Origin: Incurvaria masculella
Taxonomy: Eukaryota > Arthropoda > Insecta > Lepidoptera > Incurvariidae
Assembly: GCA_946894095.1 (NCBI GenBank)
Contig: OX335649.1
Span: 14,774,001-14,838,000 of the forward strand
Length of the DNA: 64,000 nucleotides
Direction: 5' to 3'
Shown here: piece after piece, positions 46,946 through 58,340 of the stretch
How the letters are laid out: every line of letters begins with the position of its first letter
Position numbering within the stretch: the first letter of the stretch is position 1
Translations under genes and position numbers: made by a program
The notes under the pieces: generated by a model
The model's input: the letters and a program-made list of their open reading frames with translations, nothing else
What the model was told of the DNA's origin: nothing
Databases searched by the model: none

Positions 46946-47875
46946 CTATGATCAAAAAGTTCCGGGAATTATTAAATAAAAAAAAAATGTGGTAATTTTC
47001 GGATACATTTATTTTATCATCTTCAAAATAACAACCGTCTGAAGCGATGCACATACGCCAACGCTTAACCCATTCTTCCATACACTTTTGATAGTCCGGT
47101 GAAGGAATGGCTTTCAATGCCTTCGTCGCATTATCTTTTATTTCATCGATGTTCGAAAATCTCTTTCCACAAAGGGGTATTTTAAGTTTTAAGAACAGGA
47201 AAAAGTCACATGGTGCCATATCCGGAGAATACGGTGCCTGTTGGATTGTATTTACAGTATGTTTGGTCAAATAATCGGTCACGATGCGCGCTTTGTGAGA
47301 CGGAGCATTTTCATGGTGCAAGATCCATGAGTTGTTTTGCCACAATTCCGGTCGTTTTCTACGCACAGAATCTCTCAAACGCTTAATTACGGCCAGGTAG
47401 TACTCCTTATTTACTGTTTGACCATTTTCGAGTACGATTTCTTGAACTTTTTCGACGTTATTATCGGTAGTTGATGTTGAAGGGCGTCCACGACGAGGTG
47501 CATCGTCAACTTCTTTGAGACCATTTTTGAACGACGAATACCACTCGTAAATTCTTGTTTTTGAGAGAGTAGAGTCCCCGTAGGCTTTTTGTAGCATTTT
47601 AAATGCATCAGCACAATAGATTTCGTTGGAAAAAAGTTGGAAACACAAAACTTCAAACAAAATCTTTGTTCAATATTTTTTTCCATTTTGAAATGCGAAG
47701 AACTTCAAAAACTTGATTGATATAAACAGACGCCAAAAAAATACTAATGACATTTAATATTTGACATTTGGCAGGAGTGTAAGGGAAAGGTGTACCAACC
47801 TGAGAAAAAAATATATTCGAATCGGTAAAGCGTTTTAAATTCAAACTACAAATTCCCGGAACTTATTGATCATAG
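46946..47875 (-). mobile_element. Mariner element, internally deleted
   Basis: 930 bp with inverted ends CTATGATCAAAAAGTTCCGG then GAATT at the left and AATTCCCGGAACTTATTGAT then CATAG at the right. TA precedes the left end; the right flank reads TG, probably a mutated TA. Full mariners are about 1.3 kb, so roughly 350 bp are missing, in agreement with the gap in the protein. Confidence 0.92.
46954..47686 (-). pseudogene. Mariner transposase (DD34D), inactive
   Basis: A cut-and-paste transposase of the mariner family. The natural start is probably the ATG at 47686 (MEKNIEQRFCLKFCV), but a frameshift near 47640-47650 moves the rest into the frame read from 47660. In that frame residues 20-60 hold the helix-turn-helix region (KMLQKAYGDSTLSKTRIYEW) and the GRPST motif. 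VQEIV is then joined directly to LENGQTVNKEYYL at about residue 76, which removes over 100 residues including the first catalytic Asp. The second catalytic position is Glu (HHENAPSH, residue 117). The third Asp is kept (YSPDMAPCD, residue 152) with exactly 34 residues between them. Three independent defects rule out activity. Confidence 0.93.
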
Positions 47876-48289
47876 TGTATAACTTTGTGTGCGAGTCTAT
47901 TGTAAAGCACTGCAAAACCTCTGATGATAAAGTTTTGACCAAATATTTAAATGAAATGAAATGATGTTTATTTACCATAACAAAAAAATACAACTACTAT
48001 ATGTAAACCTTAAAAATAACACACAGCCATAGAGAAAACCAGCATTATATAAAATAACTAAAATTGAATAATATATTTAAAATAATCTAACAGACAAACT
48101 AGTAACAAGGTAAATAACTAAATAATACGGTATTATGATAAATCGGATCCAGGCGCGGCATGTCATTGAAAATGCTAGATGCATAAATCAATGACGCGTG
48201 TTTTAAGCCTAGCTTATCGGGTCTTATAGAAGTATTTTGTGTGATCCTTTTAATGCTTGTATACTGCATTTGCAAAAAATATGTTTTTA
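47876..48289. other. Unassigned AT-rich tract
   Basis: No gene or known repeat recognised. Confidence 0.45.
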
Positions 48290-48685
48290 TACCACTTTAC
48301 ATGGATGGCTAATACCATACAACTACCGATATGATATTACCCAATACACCACATTCCCGAAGGAATTAGGTGCCATGCCAGGACCTTCCCTTTATGGGCA
48401 CGGCTACATTGAACTTGATGGAAAACACGGACAATTTTTCATTGCCGCTTCGACCATTTTTTCATCCAATGCGATGGTACCAACCCGGGCGGGCTAAACC
48501 CTACCACCAAGTAGAGGAAGGAGACCTACAGTTTTACATGGACTCCGAACCATGGAGCAGCTCGCATTCGTGATGAAATGCACTTATCGATTTTGGAAGG
48601 AGAAAGAAAGTAGTGCATGGCGGAGTCGAACCCAGACCTCTGGTACGCTAGGCCAGTCCCCGCGCCACTAGGCTAAGAGCTGCTG
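48290..48685 (-). mobile_element. SINE-1 copy, full length, tRNA-like head
   Basis: Minus strand from CATGGATGGCTAATACCATA through AGGTGCCATGCCAGGACCTT, CATTGCCGCTTCGACCA, ATGCGATGGTACCAACCCGG, GAGCAGCTCGCATTCGTGAT to the head (CCTCTGGTACGCTAGGCCAG then TCCCCGCGCCACTAGGCTAA). This copy is a good reference for the empty sites of the interrupted copies. Confidence 0.9.
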
Positions 48686-49119
48686 TTATATACATATAGT
48701 TATCTCTTCGTTAGATACATATTTTTGGCATTATTTGTCGAACTAATTATGTTTTACATTTCTGTATAATTTTTTTTTTTTCACTTATTTTCTGTCATTA
48801 TTTTGTCTTTAATTATGTTTTCATTTATATTAAGACCTCTAGTTTAAAGGTGTACTTGAGTACAATATGGCGGACAGGAACCAACAAGAAGACAGTCACA
48901 TAATTTTCATAAATTTAATCATTGATAGAGCAAAAAAAAGTGCTTAGAAAAAGTCGGCTATTTGAATTTCCAAACAAATGCAACCACTTTTCTTCACCTA
49001 CATTCCCCGACACAGCTGCAGTCTGCATTCAACTTACAGAGGGAGTAAGGAAATAAACAATATTAACGTGTTTTGCATTAACCTATTTATTAATTATGGT
49101 TTCTTTTCAATGTTCTTTG
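48686..49119. other. Unassigned AT-rich tract
   Basis: No gene or known repeat recognised. Confidence 0.45.
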
Positions 49120-49669
49120 TTAAGGTGGCCCAACCCGCTCATTTCCCCATACAAAAGGGGAAAGAAGATCACGCCTATATATCTTGTCAGAGATCCAAAA
49201 TTTTGCTCAATACAGCTTTACTTGATTGAACTAGATGTCTGATGACCATTGGCATTGTAAAATTGTGTTTGGTTTCCAAGTTATAACGTCCGAAAGTTCG
49301 GATTTTTCGCGCGTTTTATACAATTACTTTGGAGGTGGATTACGCAATGGTAAAGTAAGAACGTCTTAAAAAGATTAGTCATCAGACATAGCTTGTTTAA
49401 TCAAGATTTATAATCTATTTGGTTTTTGTTAGATTTTTGACTACAGCGGTCGTGGTTTACTTTTAGCTATAAGTCGTTTTGAAATTAAAATTTTCGTAAA
49501 TCTTACCAAATCATACACTATGCACATTGTCTTTTTTGTGGACAGGTTGCATCTTCCTCATAACGGAGCCTGTCTTATTCTTAGAAACAGAGAAGGTCCC
49601 AGAGCGCAACAGCACGGTTTTGTACCGTGCCCGCAAAAGAGTTGAGGCCGCCGGGTTGGGCCACCTTAA
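49120..49669 (+). mobile_element. MITE-1 copy 4 (TTAA ends)
   Basis: 550 bp, TTAA at both ends (49120-49123, 49666-49669), starting TTAAGGTGGCCCAACCCGCT and ending CCGGGTTGGGCCACCTTAA. The longest copy, full interior. Confidence 0.92.
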
Positions 49670-49696
49670 TAGTATATCTCTTAAGTATCTTCGTCA

Positions 49697-50053
49697 GCCT
49701 CGGTAGCCCAGTGGCGCGACGCCTTGCAATTCGATGAGCTGGGTGAAGCACCTCTGAGCGCGCTTGGGGTCTGAATGGGTGACCATTTTCAACCGTTGAG
49801 GCTGGCCGTGGTTCGGATTCCACATAGAACGTTCAGCTTCCTTGCAGGTGGCAGGGTTTATTCCGCCCGGGTTGGTACCATCGCATTAAATGAAAAATGG
49901 TCGAAGCAATTAAATTTGTCCGTGTTTTCCATCCAGTTCAATAAAGCCGAGGAATATAAGGAAGGTCCTGGCATGTTACCTAGTTCCCATGTGTTGTGAT
50001 CGACTAATATCTGACGGTTAGATTAGCAATTAATTTCCAGTTACAAAAAAAAA
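49697..50053 (+). mobile_element. SINE-1 copy, 5S-like head, full length
   Basis: Head: CCTCGGTAGCCCAGTGGCGC, GAGCTGGGTGAAGCACCTCT, GAGCGCGCTTGGGGTCTGAA and ATGGGTGACCATT. Over 41 ungapped positions from AAGCA to GACC the match to an insect 5S rRNA gene, as I recall it, is about 25. Body and tail follow family order and end TTTCCAGTTACAAAAAAAAA. It begins 27 bp after MITE-1 copy 4. Confidence 0.85.
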
Positions 50054-50154
50054 CTCCACTTTAAATCTTTGTAAATAATGCAGATTACGGGATGCCTTCT
50101 AAGATTCTTAAAATTTTCAAAAAGGCGCATAGCACAGACAGTACATGTACATAT

Positions 50155-50345
50155 CACAGGATGTTTAGCAAATTACGTGGGGCACGTGGTTAAAAAGATA
50201 ACTACGTTCGTCTCTACCGCACTCGTTGATTGCTTACGTAAGTTGTCAGAAATAAAATTGATCGTTATTACCATAGGCCTAGAATGCCATGCTAGGTCTA
50301 GGGTTATTACACAATAGTAACTGGCCGTGGCCAGAATTATAATTC
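50155..50345. mobile_element. Possible MITE-6-related sequence
   Basis: CACAGGATGT, GGCACGTGGTTAA and an interior ACCATAGGCC...CATGCTAGGTCTAGGG (50268-50302) recall MITE-6 and the 42-bp array unit. The ends are not convincing. Confidence 0.35.
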
Positions 50346-51174
50346 GAAACAGTCGGTTTTGCCCGATTTCTATCATATTTTACCATACTGCCTACATTCC
50401 TCAGATAATTAGCGTGATGGTGATACTTAGTTTTTAATTGGTGTCTTTGGTGTAAAGGCTTTAAAAGCTAAATGTTGATGTGGTTTACCGCTTAAATAAG
50501 TTGTGCAGTTCTCGTGTTATAAGCGGACATAAAGACATAAAGATAGACAGACAGATGTCACACGTTCGATTATATTAGACTAAATGATAATTCTGTTTTA
50601 TGAGTTGTGCAAATACTATTAATTGTCTGGTTTTTAATTAAGAAATATTAAAAATATTTATACAAAAAAAAAAAAATAGTCTGGCCCATTTTGGCGCTCA
50701 CGCTTACTCCTTCGTCAGTCTGTGTTGACGCTCAAGACTCATTACGTTGAGATGTCAGCGCAAAAGAATTTAAAACAAGCTAACAAATTGAAGGCGGAGC
50801 GGTGGAAAACCGCTCACAAACAACGGCTTAAGTGCAGTTTTCTCCGGAATTAAGGTAGTAAACTAGCAGAGTTGAAACTGAATTGAGTTGAAACATTGTT
50901 CATTTTTCAATGGCTGCGGTCATTAGTGAGTTGGCAACAAAGCTATTTCACCGCACAACACGTTCGATTTTACATACATCACACAATAATTATGTACGCT
51001 AATTTTACTAACTAAATTCCCAGTACCATCATAAAATACTGTTCCATGATCATTAATTTCCCTATTTTGTGCTCAAGAGTCGGTTGTGGGGAACTGTTTT
51101 AACTAAACTCAATATGAGGAGAGTTGAAATAAAACGATCTGTTAGATTAGATTAGAAACGATTAGATTTTCTTT
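50346..51174. other. Unassigned tract
   Basis: No gene or known repeat recognised. Confidence 0.45.
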
Positions 51175-51689
51175 TTAAGGTGGGCCATCCCGCTCAACTC
51201 CCCATACAAACGGGGAAAGGAGATCACGCCCATATTTCTTGTCAGAGATCCCAAATTTTGCTCAAAATAGCTTTATTTGATCGAACTAGATGTCTGATGA
51301 CCGTTGGCATGGTAAAATTGTGTTTGGTTTCTAAGTTATAAGATCAGAAAGTTCGAACTTTTCGCGCCTTTTATATAATAACTTTGTAGGTGGATTACGT
51401 AATGATAAAGTAAGAACATCTTAAAAAGATTAGTCATAGCTTATTTAATCAATATTTATAAACAGCGGTCGTGTTTTACTTTTAGCTATGTAAGTCGTTT
51501 ATTAATTATTTTTTTTGTAAATCTTACCAAATCATGCTCAATGAACATTGTCTTTTTGTGGACATGTTGCATCTTCCTTATCACGGAGCATGTTTTTTTC
51601 TTTGAAAACGAGAAGATCCCAGACCGCAACAGCACGGTTTTGTACCGTGCCCGCGAATGAGTTAGTCCCGCTGGGTTGGGCCACCTTAA
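51175..51689 (+). mobile_element. MITE-1 copy 5 (TTAA ends)
   Basis: 515 bp, TTAA at 51175-51178 and 51686-51689; starts TTAAGGTGGGCCATCCCGCT, ends CTGGGTTGGGCCACCTTAA. Shortened inside around 51440-51480 relative to copy 4. Confidence 0.92.
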
Positions 51690-51868
51690 GTACGAAAATA
51701 ATTTGTTGATATAAGAAGCTATGACATATTTTAGTTATATTTTCTTTGATTGTGATATATGGAACTCGATGATCTCGGTTAGGAAAAGCTTAGTTTGAAA
51801 AGTTAATTTACTGTACTAGTTCCAAATTGTTAAGTTAGTTTAGGTTTTTTGCAGCTCGCCTTTTGTAC

Positions 51869-52197
51869 AGCTCGTGGTGTAGAGGCTGGAGGACTTGCCT
51901 TTCATGCGAGAGGTTATGGCATGGAATAAGGGCATTTCGTTACGAATGCGAGATGTTCAATAGTTCGGAACTCATGTAAAACTGTAGATCCCCCCTCTAC
52001 TAGGTGGTAGGTATAAGCCCGCCCGGGTTAGTATTACCGCATTGAGTGAAATTTTGGCCGTGTTTTCCATCTAGTTCCTAAAAGAGATCTAGTTCCTAAA
52101 TATACCTTTGGGAATATAGTGTATTGTGCTAATATCATGACGGTAGTATAGTGGTCTATGTCTGGTTCCTTAAAAGAAGTTAGGTTAGGTTAGGTTT
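51869..52197 (+). mobile_element. SINE-1 copy, tRNA-like head, with a TTAGG tail
   Basis: CAGCTCGTGGTGTAGAGGCT head, GTTCGGAACTCATGTAAAAC, AAGCCCGCCCGGGTTAGTAT, a repeated TCTAGTTCCTAAA, GTGTATTGTGCTAATATCAT and TCTGGTTCCTTAAAA. Immediately after comes GTTAGGTTAGGTTAGG (52182-52197), an insect telomere-type tract. Confidence 0.75.
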
Positions 52198-52257
52198 AGA
52201 AAGAATGGGTGACGAAATAATCATATCTCATTATTCAAACCGGTTAAAAAAAAACCC

Positions 52258-52446
52258 TCTAATTTTATTTTATTATTATGTATACTATGTGTTGTTATAG
52301 CGGAAATATACATAATACACAGTCCGTGAATATTTCACCTGTCTACTGGTTGGAAATTGAATGGTTTATGAGTTTAGCTTGCTGGCGGATGAAAGGTCCG
52401 CTTAGTAATAGGGTTCCGTTGGCACTCTCTGGTTACGAACTCCAAA
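52258..52446. mobile_element. MITE-2 fragment
   Basis: TATGTTGTTATAGCGGAAAT-like block, CACAGTCCGTGAATATTTCA and GCTTAGTAATAGGGTTCCGT in MITE-2 order; both ends eroded. Confidence 0.65.
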
Positions 52447-53803
52447 ATCGATACCGTCCTCAGCGGCGAATGTGACTTAAAACATGCATATTGACTAGTT
52501 TTCCGTTCACAAATATATCGCCTAATATATTTCGTATAATACATAATGGGGGACCCAATACATAAATATCACATTCCTTGGAATGAGCGACGTACCTGCT
52601 TACTACAAAAAAGTATATTTATTAGTATACACGTGAAGTTCTGTTATTCAAAACATAAACTTAGAAGCAATACTGACTTTTATTTTATTTATAACTGTTT
52701 AGTAGTGAGCAACTAGGAAAAAGATTGCATTTTACAGATATATTTGCCAACTGATGTTAAACTCCCTGGCAGGGCAAAATAAATCCAATAAAAATGTACA
52801 CACATTGACGAGCATAATTTTCATTTTTTAAATAAAAAAATACTGTTTTCGTTCAAAAATTGCTAAAGACTATGCTCTTTGGAAAAAGAGGAAGAAGTTC
52901 GAGTGACTAAGATTTCAGTAGTGTCAGGCGAGATACTAAAACTGAAGTTACATTTTCCAACTTCCTGGACTTTGGTTTTTGATAGTCAACTTTATAAGAA
53001 CTAACTTAAGGTGCCAATTTACTATTGTCGGATTACAAAGCTATTCTGGCAATGCTTGCACAAGACCATTAAACGTTTTCCTCGAGATAATTATAGAGGA
53101 AAGCGCAAAAAGAAGAAAGTTTCTTTGGAGCCGACGCGACTCCGCGGCGGGCACTCAGGACCATCTTACACTGTTCAGAGATGATAAAAATCACACTATT
53201 GTAACAGATTTAAATAAAAGACGATTGCCTTTATGTAGTTTCTTCGTTTAGGTCTGTTTTTAAGTTAATGAATAGTACCGTATTATTTAATCATGTTTGG
53301 CTCATAAAAATCATCTCGGGTGTCATTTCTCCAACCCGGGCATACAGTCTCAGGTAACCCAGCGGTTGACTGCCGTCAACCTTGTTTCGCTTAATGATGT
53401 TTTTAGGGAACCATAATGAGGGGCAAGCATATTGTTTAATTTAGCTCTTTGCTAGAAAGCTTAACAGGGTAGACTTATCGTATCGGTCCATACACAAGGG
53501 AAAGCTATATCTTACTGCATTTATAAATATAATTGGCTAAAATTATGACAACGACATCTTCGAACAAGTACGTAGTCTTCCATATATTAAAAGGTTTTCA
53601 AAATGTTTTATTTACTGTAATATGAAATACTTTTGTATGCAACATTTTAAAGTAAACATTATTTTAAAATATAAAAAGCCCGACAGCGTACAAAAAATAA
53701 CTTTTTTTTTCTTTTAATCTGTATAATTTAATAAATTGACTGAAGTGAGAGAAACGAGTTGAACATTTTATTATTTTCATGGTTGAATAATCATGATTGA
53801 CAG
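52447..53803. other. Unassigned AT-rich tract
   Basis: No gene recognised; the 90-residue + frame at 52979-53251 has no motif. Confidence 0.43.
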
Positions 53804-54300
53804 TGTTCACAAACGCAGTCGGAGGCATCAAAGATTCACAATACTTTCCATCACGAATTACTAGCGATTAGCACCGCTAGCGCGCAAAAAAATACGTGGT
53901 GGGAGAGGTTCCAATATCTTTCATATTTAATATCCAAAGCGAGGTTGTTTTTCACGTTCTCGTTCTCACCAATCATCATGAAATGTTCATATATGAACGT
54001 ACATATACGGTACATTCGACGGATTTGATAACGAAATATAAATCATAGTTAATGTATTTGATGCCTAATATCCACAATACCTTCCATTATGAAAGACTAG
54101 CAATTTCCTTAGCGATATGGGTAGAGAAAAAAAATACGTACTGAGAGAAGTTATAATCTTCTAACTTTCAAATATTAAATACGTAAGTTAGTTTGCATAC
54201 ATTTTGCATAGGTACACCATAAACGGATTTTACATAAACGGATAACAAAATATAAATTAGTGTCAATGTATGTTATCCCTCCGACTGCGTTTGCGGACGT
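53804..54300. mobile_element. MITE-7: inverted ends around two internal direct repeats
   Basis: Left end CACAAACGCAGTCGGAGGCA pairs with the right end CCCTCCGACTGCGTTTGCGG. Between them the sequence repeats itself imperfectly: CACAATACTTTCCATC...AAAAAATACGTGGTGGGAGA (53838-53910) and CACAATACCTTCCATT...AAAAAATACGTACTGAGAGA (54074-54150), each followed by CGGATTTGATAACGAAATAT-type sequence. Non-coding. Confidence 0.68.
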
Positions 54301-55488
54301 ACAAGGTGTTGGAATACCTAAAGGTACATCTTTTTCACCGTAAAGCATTCATGTACATATTAACGAGAAATACAGTAGTGAAGTCAACCGAACCCACGCC
54401 TAAAGATTGAGTAGCGTGGATCAGAACCACTAGGTCACTAACGTTTTTTGTCTATATATTTTTTAATATCTGTGAGTTTATTAAATAGGTTAGGCTCACA
54501 ATCATATCAGGTGGGCATGTTTACTAACATTTTACTTATGTTATAAAATCAAATAGTTGATAAATATAGGTAATGTTTGGTTTTTAATATTTTTTTGTTA
54601 GTTTTATATATTTTTTGGAACTAGAACTCTGCTTAGAGCAATGAAAAAACAATTGTTAGATTTATTCGATATGTTTATGCATGTATTTATAACTAGACAA
54701 ACCACACAAATAACCAACAGTATACCTTTCTTACTTCACCCCGCTCAAATTATAGTCAAATCATGATTTTACTTTGCTTTTTTAATCAAATTGATTCACT
54801 AATTTTTACCTCAAGCGGGACTTACTCGAATAATTTTATGTAAATATGCCGTTTATGTAAATAACGCAAGAGGTTAAGATATATAAATGATGCATTTGCT
54901 TTTGCGATACAATATGATCAGTAAAAAAAATACATTTCATGCTGCTAAATCGAAGGGATCATTCATCATCATTGACATCAAAAAAATTTTTACAGAAATA
55001 GCGCGAGCTTTCGAAAAATGGTTTTAGTGAATTACATTATAAAAATACAAACGAACGATTTGCTTCAAAACAATCGGACTTGCGGCACCGTGTGCGCGTG
55101 GTTTTATAATCGGAAGCGACACGTGTTCGGAGCCGTGCGAGGCAAAACTTAGGAACTCCAGAGTTGATAATCTTTGAGACGCTCCGGTGTGATATAGTGG
55201 CTTCGAGGGAAATGGAATTACGTGGCCACCTTCACGCCAGACTGAGGGAGCAACTTTCTGAACTAACGAAGTTATGATCACGGTAAGTTGAGTCGCATTA
55301 TATGGGTCTGTGACGGAGTGAGGTGACGGTGGAATTTTCTCGTATGTTTTGTTACAAAAAACGTTTTTGTTATCATTTCAAATACCGTGTAGGTAAAGTA
55401 AATGCATACCATCAAAAGGTTTCTTCAAAAGGAACTATGAGATATGACAAGAGCTCCATATTTATTATTTGAGTTTTATGATATCGAT
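54301..55488. other. Unassigned AT-rich tract
   Basis: No gene. 55060-55280 is more balanced, with an 85-residue minus frame lacking any motif. Confidence 0.43.
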
Positions 55489-55723
55489 CAGCAGGTCTAT
55501 TCCTGGCATTTAGTAATCAGGAATCAATAATCCTGAGTCTAGAAAACCGCTTTTGTAGCGGTTTTGAAAGCGATTTTATCAACGAAAATATTCCGGAGTA
55601 TAGTTTTTTTAATCAATCAAGGTTTTCCGTAGAAAAACTCACTTTGAAAATCTCTATAACAGCTGTTTTCTAGACTCAGGATTCCTGATTCCTGATTACT
55701 GAATGCCAGGAATAAACCTGCTG
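55489..55723. mobile_element. MITE-4 copy 2
   Basis: CAGCAGGTCTATTCCTGGCA at the left, TGCCAGGAATAAACCTGCTG at the right; interior shares GAGTCTAGAAAACCGCTTTT with copy 1 at 7491. Better-kept ends than copy 1. Confidence 0.9.
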
Positions 55724-55894
55724 GTACGTGCTTTTAGGCCGCTCGTGCACAAACATTTTACTCAATTTCCGCTCTGTAAATTTGTTCATTCTTTCGTCAC
55801 TTTTTCGATTAACAAGGCCAAACCATCTCACCATACCCTTATCAATTTCTCGGCACTTTTTCTTAAAGACGGTTACCCTTATCGACTAATAGGT

Positions 55895-56155
55895 CAAGGG
55901 AGCTGGGACTGACGTTATATGCCTGAACTAATGGGTTCGATCCCCACCCCATTGGATACGCGTATTTCGTCACGAATGCAAGCTTTTACGTTGTTCAAAA
56001 TGTAAAACTGTATGTCTTGGGTTTGCACTATCGCAATGGATAAAAAGATAAAGATTCGCTTTATAAAGGAAATTTCCTGGCATGGTACCTTATTCCCTCT
56101 ATAATGCGGTTTATTGGATTATTAGCGTATATAGGGTATTGGTATTAGTAATCAA
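55895..56155 (+). mobile_element. Diverged SINE-1 copy, tRNA-like head
   Basis: GGGTTCGATCCCC is a clear box B; then CGTATTTCGTCACGAATGCA, AAATGTAAAACTGTATGTC, TTTCCTGGCATGGTACC and GTTTATTGGATTATTAGC in family order. Confidence 0.7.
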
Positions 56156-57899
56156 TGAACATTCTACCCCGTTATATTCTACCATCAGGAGTTCTGGAAC
56201 CAATCCCACCTGAAGCCAAACGCAGAAAATTCTAGGACCAAGGCACTCAGAACTCACCATGTAGGTAAATTAATTTGTATCTGAGAATACAACCCCCACA
56301 GTCCCAGCTAACATGCTTATTGTCAGCTACACCTGGTCACAAAGCGGTGAAGTCGTCATGCTTCATGGTTCCTCTCCTCTTTTGTTTCGGCTCACTCACA
56401 AAAATTAGATCTAATTTCTTTTCTCTCATGACATCAGAGATTTCGTTCATCCTCCTATATTTTTACCGCACACGTTCCCTGTACCTATAGGAAATCTCTT
56501 TCATCTCATTTTTAATGCAAATATCGTGTATAATATAAGAGATTTTTTTAACAGAACAAAATAAAGCCGGCGCAGAAGCCCATTGTGGATATTTCTCTCA
56601 CTTTATCCGTAATAATAATTTGTAAGCAGTACACAAAAAGCATTGTAATTATAGTTTGGAACTGACAAACCGGCCGCGGATATATTTTAGTTACCACATT
56701 ATTTAATTGAAAGACTATCATAAGGTTAGTTTGTCGATTTGGCTTTTTTTCGCAGGTCATGGTATTTTTATGTAATTAAAATTTAAAGCTGAATTAAAAA
56801 AAGTTGTCCAATTAGTCCATGGTTTTGATTACCCATTACTCATCTACCGTATTTCGCGTGAGCGAAGCGCGAGCGGTCTGCGTTTGAGCTTGGGCAATAA
56901 TGCTTTCGTATGTCTGTCGTGCGTCCGACTATCCGGCTGTTCCTTTTGCAGGACGCATTTTTTAACCGATTCTCTTGAAAATTTATGGAATTTGTTTGTC
57001 GAGTCGGACAAAACTTTTTTTTATGACAATACCTAAAGAAACAATAGGGACAGACTCGCGAGGCCTACAGCTCAGAGAGCCATTTGTAAAATACTAATTA
57101 ATAAATTTTCATTCATTTGTGGCTTTATTTATAAATATTAATGCGTGTCCGACTAGAACTTGGGCATTTTTTTTGGTTATAATAAATAATAATACTGGTT
57201 ATTTTAGGGACTACCAGCCGATGTCTTTGGCCTCATGTATTTGATTACTTAGTGTATTCACGTTCGAACAAGCAGTAAAGAAAATAAGTGAACCCACCCA
57301 ACTATTACCAACTTTTCACTTTCAACATGCGCGGAAGGAAAGTTCGCCGGACTCGCCGGGAAAATATCCGAGCAACAGTTCAAATAATTACGCATTCATA
57401 GTCGACTGTATCGCTCTTCCTGGCCGAGGAAAACAAACTAGAAAAAAGCTCCCTTACCCGACCACCCTCAGGCCGTGGGGTGGCAGCGGGAGGGGTGAAG
57501 GGGCCTGCGGAGCGCGCTCCACTTTGGCACGACTTGCTTTCCATTAACGTTATTCCACTAAAGTATTTCCTACTTAAAAGTTATACACCATTAGCTGCGA
57601 CGCAAGGTTTTTTCATACTTCCTTGTTTTGTGGCGCCGCTGCTAGCTTTTTACTTTCCGTTCCTATCTTCTTACGCGGCGAACAGTTGCCTTCTTGACTC
57701 GTCGGATCGACGTTACATTTTGTGTCAAAAGACGTCATTTATCTACGTAGATGGGAAATTCAGAGAAAAATATTGCTATTGCTGCTCAGAACATTTCTCA
57801 AAACAACGTTTTCGGTATGAGTTTAAGAAAATCATTAGTAATTTTGAGGTAAATAATTTTATCATCAAATATATTTAAGCACATAATAACCATAAATAT
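56156..57899. other. Unassigned tract
   Basis: No gene. 56850-57175 has GCGTGAGCGAAGCGCGAGCG and ends GCGTGTCCGACTAGAACTTG then GGC, an eroded MITE-2-like end. 57330-57560 is a GC-richer islet. The 132-residue + frame at 57480-57878 has no motif I recognise. Confidence 0.4.
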
Positions 57900-58215
57900 G
57901 TGTGCAGTTTATCACATGCGGTAGAACTGAAAATGTCAGAAAACAGTTCGTGCTGTAGAGGTTTGCCGGACGGGAGGCGATAAAGTTGCTTTCGCTGTTT
58001 TGAACTGCCTCTCGGGTGTTCAATTTTTTTCCCGCTAAAAACATTCTGTAAATTTGGAAAAAAAAGTAGAAATCTGTTGGGGCCAGGTCCGGTAAGTACG
58101 GTGGGTGACGGAGAGCTTTCAGCTGTAACTCTTGTAGCTTTGCGACGGTCTGTCGTAAAGTGTGAGCTCGCGCGTTGTCGTGGAGAAGCGATGGCGCGAA
58201 GAGCGATTAACCAGT
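57900..58215 (-). pseudogene. Mariner transposase C-terminal fragment
   Basis: One minus frame reads LLHDNARAHTLRQTVAKLQE, then RHPPYLPDLAPTDFYF: the second and third catalytic Asp of a mariner transposase, with exactly 34 residues between them (DD34D). After a frame change in the T-run near 58060 it continues FPNLQNVFSGKK, and after another just beyond it reads NTREAVQNSE and ASRPANLYS, the usual mariner C-terminus. The N-terminal half and both ends are missing, and SINE-2 sequence abuts it at about 58235. It belongs to a different mariner lineage from the one at 46946 (HDNARAH rather than HHENAPSH). Confidence 0.87.
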
Positions 58216-58235
58216 CTCGGTTGTTGTAATCCATA

Positions 58236-58340
58236 TCTCATTAATTTGAGTTTCAGCGACATCTACATTTCAAGTACTGTCATCAGATCCTGCTGCCGAC
58301 AAATGTCACGACCAATACTTTCTCCATCATTGTTTGCAAT
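58236..58340. mobile_element. SINE-2 fragment, internally inverted
   Basis: 58240-58290 is SINE-2 tail on minus (TTAATTTGAGTTTCAGCGAC, ATCTACATTTCAAGTACTGT). 58291-58340 is SINE-2 mid-part on plus (CCTGCTGCCGACAAATGTCA, CGACCAATACTTTCTCC). The two halves face opposite ways. Confidence 0.7.
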
